This document shows positions 16,001-29,010 of a DNA stretch of 64,000 nt, piece by piece. Numbering within the stretch: position 1 is the stretch's first letter; the number at the start of each line of letters is the position of its first letter. The stretch is taken from the NCBI GenBank assembly GCA_022570795.1, contig JAKUDP010000012.1, positions 62,001-126,000 of the forward strand, in the 5' to 3' direction. The translations under genes and the position numbers were made by a program. This DNA is from Sphaerulina vaccinii (taxonomy: Eukaryota; Ascomycota; Dothideomycetes; Mycosphaerellales; Mycosphaerellaceae). Below the pieces are notes generated by a model. That model ran no database searches, was not told the origin of the DNA, and saw only the letters and a list, made by a program, of their open reading frames with translations.

Positions 16001-19000
16001 ACGACCGCGGATTATTACTAGATAGTAATATATAGAAAAAGATAACCTCTCTTAATATAGCTTTAATAAGAGCGCTCGAATTATAATATATAAATAATAT
16101 ACTATATATTCCTATTACTATAAGTATAATAATATATAGTAGACCTCGCTCTAGCAGCTTAGAGATCGTACCGGGCATAGAGCTAGACTATAAACTAGTC
16201 GAGGAGCCTAGCTATAACTCGGATACAATTTGTATAGAAGAGCTATAGGCAAATACTATAAATAATTTATCTATTCTATCTCTCCTATAGCTAGGTAATA
16301 ATAGACCTTCTAGTAGCAAACTAATAGCCCTATACTCGTCTATAGCTTATAGTACTATTAATAACTACTTGACCTATTAAAGCCTAATATAGGTATATAA
16401 GTAGAAAGTCGCAAATATCGACGAGTTATTAGTTACTATACTTGTAGTAGAAAGAGTAGTTAGCGCTCTTAATATAGACTATACTATTAAATCGTGCACT
16501 TCTAAAGCTACGTCGACAATAGGTAGGAAAATAGAAGAGCTATAGATAATTCTATAGAACAAGCTACTTATATATATATATATAAAATAGTATAATTATA
16601 GTAGTACGAAATTAGTAAATACTACCCGAAAACGAAGCTATCTACTATATAACGTCGGTATTCGTAGCTTACGACTACCTCGAAGTCTATAAATACTAGG
16701 TATATACCTCGATATAGTAGGTATAGTAGTATAGCTTCTATTCGTCTCTCTTTCTACGAAGCTATATTAAAGAAATTAAAGTATTATTATACTATACTAC
16801 AAAGTGTTATAGAACCCCTAGTTAAGAAACCTAGTACCTATTATCGAAAGGTAGCGAAGTAGGCTAAAGATATTAAAGTTATAAAGTATATAGTACTAAG
16901 AATTTATAATAAGAAATAGCCTATTTCTTACTATAGTTGCCTAATCTAATACCTATTTAGATATTAGTATAGCGAAAGCTATATATAAAATACTCTTAAT
17001 ATAGCGCGACTATTAAGTAAGTCGTTCTTTCTATAATAATACTTATATAAAACGAAATTATATACTTTTATTTAATACTATTTTCGCCTATAGATATTAT
17101 ATTATATACTTCTTCTCTTTCTACTATACTAATAGTATCTATAGTAGTACTTCGGTAGATAAGAGGTAATTGCTATTAGGACAACTAGTAGAGAGAGCAT
17201 CTCGAATACTATATTATAAAGTAGTTAATTCGTATTTCCTAGTATTATAAAGATCTTAATAATAAGGTATATTATCTATAGTATGCGATCTAAGAGACTA
17301 TCGAGCTTACAATCCCGAAAGCCCGACTATTATACCTTATACGAGTCGGGTAGACTATAGAGTATAAAGAAGTAATATACTAAGCGAGATAGGTACGACG
17401 GCGATAGACGAGTAGTAGGCTAGATATCGACTATATTATATATTATATAGTAACAAACTTAAAGAAGCGACAAATTCGAAACTATACTCGAGTAATATAG
17501 TAATAGATTATTATAGATATTATAAAAGACTCTAGAAAACTAAGAATAGTATCCGAGTAGTAACGAAATAGTTTCTTTAGTAAGATATTTTAATATACTT
17601 CTCGGTAGCGAGAGAAGCTTTAGAAAAGAAAGTTCGGGCGCTATAGTAGTAATAGAGTAGGGAATAATATTAATAATAGGTAAGTATTATCTTTAGCTAC
17701 TATAGGAACAGCTAATAGTTTTATAGTATTACTAGCTAAAGAGCTTCGGCTACTTATATAGAAGGAGTTTTTACCTAGGTACTAGTTATAGTTTTTCTCC
17801 TTACTAACAAGTAGATAGAAACAACCTATATAGACCTATAAGAGAGCTATATTAGAGTAAAAATAAATAATAAAATTAATTATAAAATAGCTAGATTTGA
17901 AATAAATAAATCGAGACAAGCGCTATAAGAAACCTATTTATAAAAATTAAAATAGACTAATTCTATTCTAATTATTTTAATAAGTAGTAATTCTCGGAAG
18001 TCGGCTTTTTAGATATAGTCCGAGTTCTCGCTTACTATCGCTCGCTCTAAATAGCTCTTAGCTATAACTAGCTTTTTATAATTATTAGTATAAAAGTAGT
18101 ATATAAGTATACTATATATATTCTATATATACTCTAGCTAAGAATATATACTCTATTATAAAAGCTATTTAAAAGGTTCTTAGGCAGCCTACTATAGCTA
18201 GTATTAATATAGTTTACTATATATTCTTTAGTATTTATATTATATATATTAAGATATAGCTAAAAAGTCGATAAAGCTATTAAGTAGAAGAGTATTAGTA
18301 TCTTAGCCTAGGTATAAACTATAAGTAAGGTATCTATTACTAGCTATACTTCTAAGATTATAAAAAGAATAGATAAGAAGAGTATTATACTATATACGAG
18401 GTACTTTAATAGTAGTTAAACTATAAGTAATATAGTCTAAATATCTTCTTATATTAGAAGGCTATAATATTATAAACTATAGTAAGAAGCGAGGTAAAGA
18501 ATATTCTCTAATAATAGATAGACAAGCTTTAGTAAGGAGTTATATTAGTATAGAGTTAATACTATATTACTTTAGAAGTAGTAAGTAAAAGTAAAATATC
18601 TATATAGGCTAGTATAGAGTTAATACTACTTTAGTAGAAGTAGTAAGTAGAAGTAGCTCTATATCGAGTATCTTAGATAGAAAGAGTATTATTTGTTTCT
18701 ATATACCTAATAATTAACTTTATTTAGATATAAGATTTTTTATAACCTTATATAACTTAAAGTATATATAACTCTATAATACTAGTATAGGTATTTATAA
18801 CTTTTCTTATTAATAGTAGTTATTAATAGTAGTATTCCTATTCTCTACTACTAATATAGGTACTCGTAAGCCTTATAAGTAGTTCTAGAGCCTATATAAG
18901 TTCTAGGAGCTATAGAGCTCGTTTTTAGAGATAGTATAGAAAAGTAGCAAAGTTAGTAATTCTAGGTTTAGTTACTTTTTACAAATATTCTATATTAATA

Positions 19001-19960
19001 TATACTTATATTAAGTTATATAATAGTATAGTCGAGTAGCTATATAGGCGACTAGATTATAGTAGATATTAGAAAAATAGTTAATATTAGTAATAAGATA
19101 TTCTAGATACGAATTTATAGATTGCCCTCTACTCGAAATTAGTAAAAATATAGTTCCCTAGTCGACTATATAGTATATATACTCTAGAGTATATCTAGAA
19201 TATACTCTACTATAAGTTAAAGTAGCGAGAATAAGCTAAGAGAGCCTAGAGCTAATAAACTCGAGGTACTAGAAATAGATAGTCTATACTAGTATAGTTA
19301 GATAAAGAAATAGAAAGAGAAGGATTTAATTATAAATATATAGAAGAAACGAAGGCGCAAGAAGAAATACTATTATAAGAGACCGATTATAGTATAAATA
19401 GCTACGAGATTAATTTTTATACTTACTATAATATTAGTATAGATCTAGTCTTCTAATACTATTTACTATCTATTAAAGCTCGCGACTCTCTATTAGTAGC
19501 TACTAGTATACCTATAGATAGCTACTTAAGATTATATACCTAGAAGCTATAAGTAGTATATAAAAATATATAATTTCTAGTAGTATTAGCTTTTTCCTCT
19601 ATATATAAGCTCCTCTAATAAAGCAAGTTTCTTTACTCTTATTATATACTCTAATACTTCCTAAGGCAAAGTACTCTCGAAATATATAGAGAGTTAGATA
19701 TATCGATATATAATCGAGTAAAGAACTCGATAGAGAATACTTTATATATATAGAAGTAATAAAGTAGAGGAAGTATAGAAAATAGTAGAATATTCGTTCT
19801 AGTTCTAGCCTATTCGAATATATAATTAGATACGGGCTATATAGAAGGTTCTAGATAAGGAAGTAATAGATATATAAAAACGCTCGTTTACCTAGATAGC
19901 TAATTAAGTAATTTAAAGTCTATTATCTAATATATAATAGAGACTCTCTAGTAGGAAGGC

Positions 19961-19993
19961 TATTTAGCCCCTATTTAGCCCCTATTTAGCCCC
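19961..19993. repeat. 11-bp direct repeat, three units
   Basis: The unit TATTTAGCCCC occurs three times in perfect tandem, followed by a partial TATTA. It lies in a RIP block yet is an unusually C-rich tract there. It contains no CA and so offers no RIP target on this strand. No function is inferred. Confidence 0.85.
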
Positions 19994-20779
19994 TATTAAA
20001 TTTATATACTATATAAGTATAAATACTTATATAGTCTAGCTTCTTCCTTTCTAGAAGTTAATACTAATAATATTAGGCTACTCTAGTATACTTATATTAG
20101 TAGATTATATACTAAAAGACTTTATATTTTCGAGATTAAATCTCGGTAGAACGAGGTTGCGCCGGCTATATACTAAATTAATATTTAAGTAGATTTCTTA
20201 GATACTTGCCTTACTAATCTACTAAAGAATAGGTATATAAAAATAGAGACTAGCCTCGAAATATAGTATTCTACCTCTTACTCTTAGTTTCTTTTAGTCT
20301 TTTTAGTATATTACCTTAATATAACTACTAATTATTATTTTATAGTCTACTATTTATATATATTATAAGAAATTATAAAGAAAGTCCTTTGCCTCTAGAT
20401 ATTATTACTCCTTTTAGGAATAATTAGAGCTTTACCTACTCTAATAGTAGACGATTCTACTCTACCTAGATAAAGTAAGTAGTAAAGTAAAGTAATATAT
20501 TATTTTAAATATAGTCTATATATATTTAGATATAGTACTATATACTCTTTCTATCTACTTATAACCTTCTCTACTTATAATTTATAGGTCCTACCTTAGG
20601 GCTAAACTACGTGCTCTAATACTTACTAAGTATAATATATACTTTATATACTAGGCCTAGGGCACCTATAGATTTTAAATATTAAATATATAATTCAACT
20701 AGGTTAAATTTATATTATATTTAGTACTAAATAACTAAATACTAAATAGATATTATTTAGTTTTCAAAATCTAGAAAGG

Positions 20780-23082
20780 CACCCAAAATAGGACTATAAG
20801 AATGCGAATTTCAGAGTCGAGTTATTTGGATTGAGCTATAACTGCAACTAAACATCTATAACGAGTAGATAGTAGCGTGGTAAAACAAAGTTGTAGACAA
20901 TGTATCTAAGAGGAGCGCGAGGGCGCGAGTGCTAAAGTACAAGATGTTTGCAGCTCGAATTGAAACAGGACAACCACAGCTTTGTGAACTGGTCCACTTT
21001 TTGAACTTCCAGATGGGCGCGTTTCTACCGTATGCAGCATCAACGATTCGGCGCTGGATTATAGAAGCCTATGAGGCTGAGAAGATCGCAGTAAAGAAGG
21101 AACTGGACACAGCAATTAGCAACATTCACCTCAGTTTTGACGGCTGGACAAGCCCTAATAACTACTCAATCATGAGCGTGTTTGCTCACTTCATCGATGC
21201 CAGCGGCAACCGACGCATTCGTCTACTCGCATTTCGAAGAACCTACGGCTCCAAATCGGCTGAGAATGAGGCTGAAGCACTAATGGAAGTGGTCAAAGAG
21301 TATGGGCTTGAGAAGCGGCTTGGATACCTAGTTTCTGACAATCTCGGTACCAACGACGCGATCGTGGATATCTTGATAAAGCAGCTCTTTCCACAAATGG
21401 CTCAACGACAAGCCCGTAGGCTACGCTGCCTTGGACACGTTGCCAATCTGTGTGCGAGGGCGTTGTTGCTCGGCGCTGGGGCTGCGAAGGCATTAGCTGC
21501 TCTACAGGCCAAAATTGAGAAGGGAGCTCTTGAGGCTGAAGTAGCGTTCTGGGCGAAGCGTGGGCCGGTTGGAAGGTTGCATAATGTCGTCAGGTTCGTT
21601 CTTGGATCGGCGCAGAGGATGGAGCGATTTGCAGCGACAGTGAAGGGTGGTGATTTAGAGAAGTTCGATCATTTGAAGGTGAGTGCATTGTGGGTCTATA
21701 CCATCTCGGAGAAGCTCCGATTGGTGCGGAGTGCGGCCCGACTTCCGCACTTCCACTGGCTTTTCTCTTCTTCAACAACTACCATCTTTTACAGCTTATT
21801 CAAGACAACGACACACGCTGGAACTCGACATACTACATGATATCACATGCTCTTGATGTTAAGGAACGCATCGACTTGTTTATCACCCGCTGGCTTAAGG
21901 AAACACCCAGGAAAAGGTCCTAAAAGCTAACAAATTGAAGCCTCAGCACTGGGCCCAATTGAACCGAATACACGATGCTTTGGCTACATTCGAGGCGGCT
22001 ATAATGGACTCTCAAGGCAACCAGATGACCTTCTTATACGACTGGTATCCTACCCTCAGTTTCATGCTGGATACTATCAATGACTTCCAGACCGAGTTTC
22101 AAGGAGAAGCAGCACAGGATCCGTCATTTCAATACATCTCTGAGTGTTGTAGCCATGCCTGAAAGAAGATTGAGAAGTATTACGCTCTCTGTGACAAGAT
22201 GCCAATGGTCTATGCTGCTGTCTACCATCCATGCCTCAAAAACTACTGGTTCACCAATCAATGGCAACAAGACTCACAGGCTTCCTGGCCTTCTGATGTT
22301 CGAGCTCTGGTCAACAAGATTTGGCAGGAATACAAGGGTACTGCTCCAAGGATACTGGCCCAGGCTCCACTTACTCCAACTGAGGACAGTGTGCAAGACC
22401 GGCTTCGTGAATACAAGCGGCTCAAAACCAGTACAGACAATGCTCCAGCCGTTATGGACGAGCTTGAGGAGTACTTGAGTAGTGACCCAGTGCCTGATCC
22501 TCAGTATGCTACCGGCATATTCAACAAGAACGTTCCATCCCTTGATGTTGTTCTTTGGTGGTATCAACGAAGACAGCAGTGGCCAAACCTCTCCAGGATG
22601 GCGTTTGACTGCTTAGCAATCCCCCTCATGAGTGACAATCCTGAGAGATCATTCACTGGGGGTAGGGACATGATATCCTACCGTCGTTCACAGCTTGCAG
22701 GCGACATTATTGAAGCATGTGCATTTCTTCGTAATGCATATGGCCCACCAGTTAATACAAGGGCTGGAAAGCAGGTGAATGCATTTGATGATGAGGAAGC
22801 AGTTGAGGCTCATTACACGGCACCAGCACCACCTACTGTATCATCTGACACCTCAGTAGATGCCTTAGAGACTAACACTAAGGCTGGATCGTCATTTTCC
22901 TTCTCCCAGGACTCACAGGCAACGGTTGAAGATGATCTATACAGTTAATCAGAATCATTCACTTCATGGCTTCATGGATTACTGCATTAGGACTGGCTAG
23001 TCACTGGCTGACCATCAAAAGTTTCGCGGCTGGCTTGGATTCACCTCCTTAGCCAAGCCAAACCAAGCCAACAAGCTCACTG
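20780..23082 (+). mobile_element. 5'-truncated hAT-family DNA transposon
   Basis: The element carries a recognisable hAT transposase (separate entry) and a hAT-like right end. The end reads ...AAGCTCACTG at 23,082, so the inverted terminus starts CAGTGAGC, matching the CAGxG rule of hAT termini. Just inside lie repeated CCAAGCCAA motifs (23,051-23,070) and an opposing GGCTGGCTTGG (23,024-23,034), typical subterminal repeats. No matching left terminus was found; the element fades into RIP sequence near 20,780, so it is a remnant. The eight bases after the end (23,083-23,090, GCTTCTTT) would be one target-site copy; the other copy is lost. Confidence 0.7.
20944..22948 (+). pseudogene. hAT transposase, inactivated
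   Basis: This is a fungal hAT transposase. The first exon (20,944-21,678) has the hAT core motifs SFDGWTSPN, SDNLGTNDAIVD with a catalytic Asp, and RRLRCLGHVANLCA. A spliceosomal intron at 21,679-21,794 (GTGAGT...TTTACAG) joins ...EKFDHLK to LIQDNDTRWNSTYY, the second acidic motif. There are two lesions. One is a 1-base-type frameshift near 21,900-21,911, where the frame moves from ...RWLKE to TQEKVLKANK. The other is a TGA at 22,160-22,162 at a position that is Trp in relatives (AWKKIEKYY). The frame then runs on through the C-terminal dimerisation region (LDVVLWWYQRR ... MSDNPERSF, 22,540-22,660) to the stop at 22,948. The frame is open upstream to 20,884 but has no ATG before 20,944. The N-terminal part, usually a few hundred residues with a BED-type finger, is absent. 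Confidence 0.85.
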
Positions 23083-23820
23083 GCTTCTTTCACTCTCGTA
23101 AGCTCGTTCTCACTTCTGCACAACACTCGGATGCGCGCTGTATTTCGCGGGTCCTCTGGCACTGCTACGCAACGCCATGTTATTTGTCCATCTACCGCGC
23201 GCATCTTATCCTCAATTGCTTTTCTGATGACGCCGGGTTCGGCCTTCCGCCCCCTTTCTTCAACCCTCGATGTGTCGATTGTACAGTACAGTGTATCGGT
23301 GATAGCTGATGCAGTTATATTCGTCGATAGGCTCTGCAGGTCGCTAGGCTGAGAGCTTAGTAGCGTACGGGCTATGTCAGCATAGGAAGTCCTGCTCTGG
23401 GTCTCTGAGAGAGCCTGGGACACCTGCTGCTGCCACACTATCTGGTGTTCATCTTACGTCTTCTGTCTGTCCTCCCATTCTCTCTCTCTGCTGCTCCCGT
23501 AGAAGCTTAACCTCTGCTTATAGCTCCGCCCTCTCTTTCTGGTGTTCCGCCCTCTCCTTTTATTTCTCCTGCCTCATTTCCTGGATGACGCTATACAGCC
23601 TGTCTAATGTAGCACCTTGCCCATTATCTCGAGCAATTGCTATAGTCTTGCTTCGTCCTCGTTCCCGTTGAGGGCGGGCTGGTACTAAGGGAACCACGGT
23701 GGGCCCTCAGGTAATCGATGTTGGTCCGTGTAGCGCGTACTATCCGTCTTTGACTTGCTGTCTCCGTTGTCCTACGATCTGGTAGTATATCGCCTTCGTC
23801 TGCTACCGCAGCCATCCTTG
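23083..23820 (-). pseudogene. Tad-type LINE ORF1 (gag-like), 5' part only
   Basis: Read on the minus strand, the sequence starts MAAVADEGDILPDRR at 23,815 and passes through NIDYLRAHRG. After frame changes it continues in MWQQQVSQALSETQSR (from 23,438), DTLYCTIDTSRVEERGR and WRCVAVPEDPRN. This order is characteristic of ORF1 of Tad-like non-LTR retrotransposons in fungi, an RNA-binding gag-like protein that normally ends in CCHC knuckles. Here the frame is cut at 23,083, exactly where the hAT terminus begins, so the last residues of the annotated frame (ELVGLVWLG) are transposon terminus, not LINE. The knuckles and the reverse transcriptase ORF are missing. At least one frame change near 23,690 and several in-frame stops make it non-functional. 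Confidence 0.75.
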
Positions 23821-23859
23821 TTCCTTACTCTACCTGTCTTGTTATAGTAAGTTACAAGG

Positions 23860-26800
23860 CTTTTTTGAATCGTTCTATATTATTAGCTTTGGTTCTTATA
23901 ATTTCTTAATAGTTACTATATGCTAGTTCTCTTTTGCGGGACTTCCGTATTAGGCACGCCGCGTGTCGGGTAGTATAGAGAGGCGCTAAGCTTATATAAC
24001 TTCTCGGGCGCGCCCGCCCTCGCATAGTCCTTCTCTTCTACGCGCCTCCTCGAAGTATAATTCCTTTTTTATAGAGGCGCTTAGACTATATTTATTCGGA
24101 GCTAATAGCTTATAGATAATATATATACTTTTATATACTATATAATATATTATTAATATATTAGAGTAATATATATTATAAGGCGAGCTTCTTATTAGAG
24201 GCCTTTATAGAGACGACTAAAAATATTAATATAGCTAGAAGTATACTTTTTAGATTTTAGTTATATAATAGTATATTATATATCTACCTATAGCTATAAT
24301 AGATCCTATAGATAATTATATATCTTTCTATATTAATATATACTAGTAGAGATACTATTATAGTTATAGTAGATAAAAGACTACTAAATACTAAAAGTAT
24401 ATTATAAATAGAATATATTATTAGAAATTAGTAGTAGTACTAGTACTATAAATAATTCGGTAGTAATATAGGTAGAACAACTAAGCCTAGAGACTTTATA
24501 ATACTATAGCCGAAGCCTTCTATTAGCCTATTATAATTCCCTAATAATATCTATAATATCCTATATTAATAAGCTTTTAGATAGGATAGTATTACCTCCT
24601 CTATAAATTAAATACTAGATACCTAGTATACTATAGTCGATACTATAATAATACTATAGTTACTAGATAGCTTTGTCTACTATTACTCTCTAACTCTATA
24701 AAGAAAGACTACTTCTTTTTAATATATCTAATAGTATTTAAAGAAATTTATAATAGAGCTCTTATACTTAGTAATTCGACGCCTTATATAAGTATAATAT
24801 TCTACCTAGAGAGCTATATAATAACTAAAAGTAATATCGGCGCGCCGATAATATATAATATAATAAGAAAATATATAGCTATATAGGAACCTAGTAGAAA
24901 GTAATAATATTATATAAATAAAGTTTAATATATATATCTATATCTATAGAGAAAGCTTTTTAGGTTAGAATAGGTAGACGAAATCGAGTATTAGAGAGAG
25001 ACTATAGGTAGAGTAGTTAATAGATAGATAGATACTAGATAGGGGATATAACTAATTAACTAGCTTATAATAGCTATTTAATTAGTCTATAGTACTATAG
25101 CTTTGCGGCTATCTATCTATAGTGCTACGTACTAGTATACGGCCCTTCTATAAGTAAATACTAGTTGTTTTCTCTATTACTTTCTTCTCTAGTAATCTTA
25201 TTATACTATACCTCTATACTATCTATAATAAGCTTAAATTTGAGCTAGTTTTTAAAGTATTAGTTAGCTTCTACTAAGTTACTTTTTATATACTATACTT
25301 CTAAATTAAGTATATATCTAGCCTTACTAAAACTAGATTAATTATTTTATATATACTTAAAGAAGGCTATTTAGGCAACGTAGATCGGTCTTTTATAATA
25401 TAGAAGGCCTCGTTATTATATATATATAAGTACTAGTTCGAGACTACTCTATAAGTTCTATACTTCGAAAGCTACTTACTATATAAATCTACTTCTAGAG
25501 ATCGGGAACTAGCTACTTAGCTATTAATTGCAAGATCTTTTAATAGATAAATATAAGCTAAGAACTCGTATTCGCCCTAGACGATTCTATTAATACTATT
25601 CTAGAGCCTACTAAAAGAGAGTAGATTGGCGCTAATATTAGAAGTATAGTAAATATTAGAAATTCTTAATAGGCGTGTCTTGCTACTATAGACCTTATAT
25701 AGTAGCTATATCGTACTAATGCCGATTAGTATAAGTTTAGTACTACTAATACTATAAGAGGTAGACCTAGCAAATAGTCTAAGATTAATAGGTATATTCT
25801 TTCTACTATTAAGGTAGCTATTTGCCCTCTAAGTTTAGTATCTATACTTTATACAACTTATATAGGTCTATTATAGCGGCTATATTATATCTAGGTATTA
25901 GTATCTAGTTAGGCGAGGCGTGCATAGGTATAAATTTATCTAAAGGAGCCTCTTCTACTTTCTTTACTAGGCTAAGTATTAGTATATAATACTTGCTTAG
26001 CTGCTAGCTCGGTTTTCGATTTGCTATATCTATTATACTAATACCTTAGTTATTCTCTTAGCTTTCGGCGCGCTAATACTTTATTTTTCTTTTAAGCCTT
26101 CTATTAAGGGAGTAACTTGATACCTTAGGTATCTAGAAGCTTAGTATAATTAGTATATTACCTTTCCGACTTCCTCGTAGATAACTATAAGTTCTATTAA
26201 ATATACTCTAGAACTACCTACTCTTCTCGAAGTTTTATATATTACTATTATACTAAAGCTAAAACGTCTCTTCTATACTTTCGGCTATCTAATTAGTATA
26301 GTATACTACTAGGCTTATAACTAGTTAATTATATAAGGGTAACTACTACTTGATTTATTATATATAGTAATAATAGAGTAAAAGAAGTCTCGGTAAGGTA
26401 TAGAAGAGATAGTATACGTCTACTAAAGTACTTACTACCTAAGGTAATATTATATATTTTACTTATACTATCTAGTCTATCGAAGCTATTACTATATCTA
26501 TTCGTATACTTAGTTAATCTTCTAAGCTTAAATCTTACTATAGTATATATTTAACTTTCTATTTTCTATTAGTAAATCGCTATAATAACTCTCTTATAGA
26601 ACTATATAGACAACTATATCTAATATTAAGTCGCTTTGTATTAGTCTACTAGGATATATAGAAGCTAAAATAGTTATTTTATACTATACTTCTAGTTCTC
26701 TACTACTATAAATAATATATTATATATTTTATAGTAACTATCCTCTAGTAAATATATTTAACTCTACTACTATTTTTTTCCGAATCTATAAGAAAGAGCT

Positions 26801-28195
26801 TTAAATTTCTCGGATTGCCTAGTTAGCTAGAAAATATAGTATATATTATTTAGAGTAATACTCTTTAGTAATAAGCCTACTAACTAGAGTTTAGTAACTA
26901 TCTAGTACCGAAGTAATCTAACTACTAATACTTTTACTATAATAGAGCTATTAGAGTTATCGATTTATTAGTAAATATATAGTCTCGTCTATATAATCTA
27001 GATTATATAGATTATATATACTATAGTAAGTATTATTATAGTATAGACTACAAGCCTATTCTCTTTTAATATATTAAGTAAAGTATTCGAGTATTAAGTA
27101 AGTATTATTATAGTATAGACTACAAGCCTATTCTCTTTTAATATATTAAGTAAAGTATTCGAGTATTATATTAATTTTAGTAATAAGTAGTCTATTTTAT
27201 ATCTATTTTATATACTTATAAAAGTTAAATTCCTATTAGAGCTAATTCTATAATTTGAAGTACTATATATCTTTCTTATCTTTACTAGTTAGTAGGTCTC
27301 TTATAGTTAAAGTACTTTATAGCTAACTATAGAATAGCTTATATACTATATTATTTTCTATAAATTAGAAGTTAGCCTAAGTACTTAGAGGTAGTATTAG
27401 AACTTCTATAAAATTATCTTTATACTTTATACCTTCTAGATTAAATAGACTTTTTAGCTTCTAAATATTATAGTCGCTTACTTTTATTATAAAATTATTA
27501 ATATAAATAATAAAAACTTCGAAATTCTTAATATAGCTTTTAGAGCTATATTCGAGCTATAGTAGTATATAGCCCTAGTAGTTCGGAATTGCTTAGATAA
27601 GAGTAGAAGATATAATATATACCTAGAATACTTTGCTTTATATATTTGTAATCTAAGCTACTTAAGCTACTAAGTAACTCCCTCTAATAAGGATCTATAG
27701 GATATTACTTATAGTATAGGGCCTAGCCTCTTACTAAAGTACCTAGAAGTACTTTGTAAAGGTACCTATATCTTCTAAAGTATTCTCTATAGTAAGTAAA
27801 GTTAGATTAGTAGTACTAAGAACTAAGTAAAGTATATTTATACTATAAAATTAGTACTCGAGAATTGTAACTACTACGCTAAGAGTCTAAGTAATAGCTC
27901 TAACTAAAGAAAATTCTAGATTTATATATATAGAGTAGCCGGTTGCTATAGTTTCACCTAGAAGATATAATATAATTAGAGCGCCTAGTCCCTTCTAGAA
28001 AGTACTATTCTAATAGTAAAAGTTGTCGAATCTACTATAATAAGGCGACTTATAATTAATTAGCTATATAAATATACTATTTCCCGAGCTTAGTCCTAGT
28101 AAATTCTAGATAGCTCGTACGACTAGCAAGTCGCATAATACTACTACTACCTTATAGTATATAGCAACAATCTCGCAGAAGGTAGCTACAAAGAT
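23860..28195. repeat. RIP-degenerated AT-rich block 2
   Basis: It has the same CA/TG-depleted, TA-saturated composition as block 1, with a fairly sharp right edge at about 28,190-28,205 where normal codon-like DNA resumes. The minus strand at 27,400-27,900 holds a partly open frame with a YINNFII motif that could be a mutated YxDD reverse-transcriptase motif, but the surroundings do not confirm it. No intact gene is present. Confidence 0.85.
27025..27168. repeat. Exact 72-bp tandem duplication
   Basis: Positions 27,025-27,096 are repeated without a mismatch at 27,097-27,168. Since all surrounding sequence is saturated with mutations, perfect identity means the duplication happened after RIP ended here, or was below the RIP length threshold. 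Confidence 0.92.
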
Positions 28196-28382
28196 TAACT
28201 AGGCCATCCTTAAGAAACAAAGATCAAGTCTTTGTAGACAGGGCTAATTAGAGTATACAGTCTTCTTCTGAATTCTCTTGGAGGTAGCTGGTCCAGAAGG
28301 TAGCTCATAGATGTGTGGATACAGTGGCCACGCTCGTGTTCATTTCGACCAAAGACACTTTTTCATAATATTTCACATCATC

Positions 28383-28667
28383 ATGACGATCAAAAGGGTC
28401 AGGACCGACTACGACGGCCCCTGCTGCGTGAAGCGAGCTCGCCTTTTGGATATGTGGAGTGTGCCTCCCAGTCCGACCGAGCGAGTCAATCTCGAAAGCT
28501 ACCAAAATTCTCGATTAAACCTCGCCAAAGTCGACGAAAAACTTGCTGAGCACCTATGGCTACGAGACTTCATGGAAGAAGTGCGCTCGGAAGGTGAGAG
28601 CAGCATGGGAGATGATGATATTGCAAGATTAGCAGATTGGGGTTGCCTCCGCCACGGAGGTCAGTGA
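28383..28667 (+). CDS. Hypothetical protein, possibly chance ORF
   Basis: This 94-codon frame starts at an internal ATG (MTIKRVRTDYDGPCCVKRA). The longer version from 28,311 adds an unlikely leader. It has a basic N-terminus and an acidic C-terminus, no signal peptide, no membrane segment and no known motif. It overlaps the antisense FHA-like frame ending at 28,570, so at most one of the two is likely real. Not recognised. Confidence 0.25.
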   Translation: MTIKRVRTDYDGPCCVKRARLLDMWSVPPSPTERVNLESYQNSRLNLAKVDEKLAEHLWLRDFMEEVRSEGESSMGDDDIARLADWGCLRHGGQ

Positions 28668-28989
28668 CCTGCTGTAGTAGTTCCTCTCGAGACATGTTGG
28701 TGAATTCCAGTCGATACAACAGCACGCCGATAAACAAGCCTGTGTTTGGCATAAGCATACGACCATTCATGAAGACCGGCATCGCATTGTCGAGATATAT
28801 GTTGGATTTTTGGTGACTGCCTCGGACCATTAGTGTTGCTGCATGCTGATCTTGAAAGAGCTGTCCATGAGTGGGATGGATACCGGCGGCTGACGGTTCG
28901 CCTGGTAGGGCGGTCGAGAGGTAGAGGTCGACATTGGCAGGATCGCTACCGAATGTCCACGTGCCTGGTGTATGCGAGCGCATGCGCAT
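28570..28989 (-). pseudogene. FHA-like domain fragment, or tail of copia polyprotein
   Basis: The 139 residues include TWTFGSDPANVDLYLS, IHPTHGQLFQDQHAATL, KSNIYLDNAMPVFMNGRML and FIGVLLYRLEF. The layout of a W-x-F-G-S-D start, a central H, an N-G pair and a final hydrophobic strand resembles an FHA phosphopeptide-binding domain as found at the N-terminus of fungal FHA kinases. The frame is continuous with the copia gag upstream (29,011-29,853), separated only by a TAG after ERLDGE. It could therefore instead be a diverged start of the copia protease region (compare HTPGTW, which often precedes the protease Asp motif). No kinase domain follows. I favour a transposon-captured or truncated FHA fragment, weakly. 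Confidence 0.35.
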
Positions 28990-29010
28990 GTTGAGGCCAA
29001 AATAATCAAT

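Larger units (their letters stand above)
1..20780. repeat. RIP-degenerated AT-rich block 1
   Basis: The whole stretch is AT-rich, with extreme loss of CA and TG on both strands and saturation with TA, the expected product of C-to-T change at CpA (repeat-induced point mutation, known in Pezizomycotina). CpG survives in patches. No long stop-free reading frame exists; the stops are almost all TAG/TAA and very rarely TGA, as expected when Gln and Trp codons are mutated. The content is therefore dead repeats, mostly transposons. Two stretches can still be read as proteins and are listed separately; I could not assign a family to the rest. The block ends near 20,780, where CA and TG reappear. Confidence 0.9.

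Noticed and set aside
15972..16178. 68-residue minus-strand ORF in RIP block 1
   Set aside because: Made of Ile/Leu/Tyr/Ser from AT-rich sequence with TA saturation; no motif and expected by chance.
27400..27900. Possible copia reverse transcriptase on the minus strand (YINNFII as a mutated YxDD)
   Set aside because: The flanking residues do not show the other copia RT motifs, and frames on either side are inconsistent.
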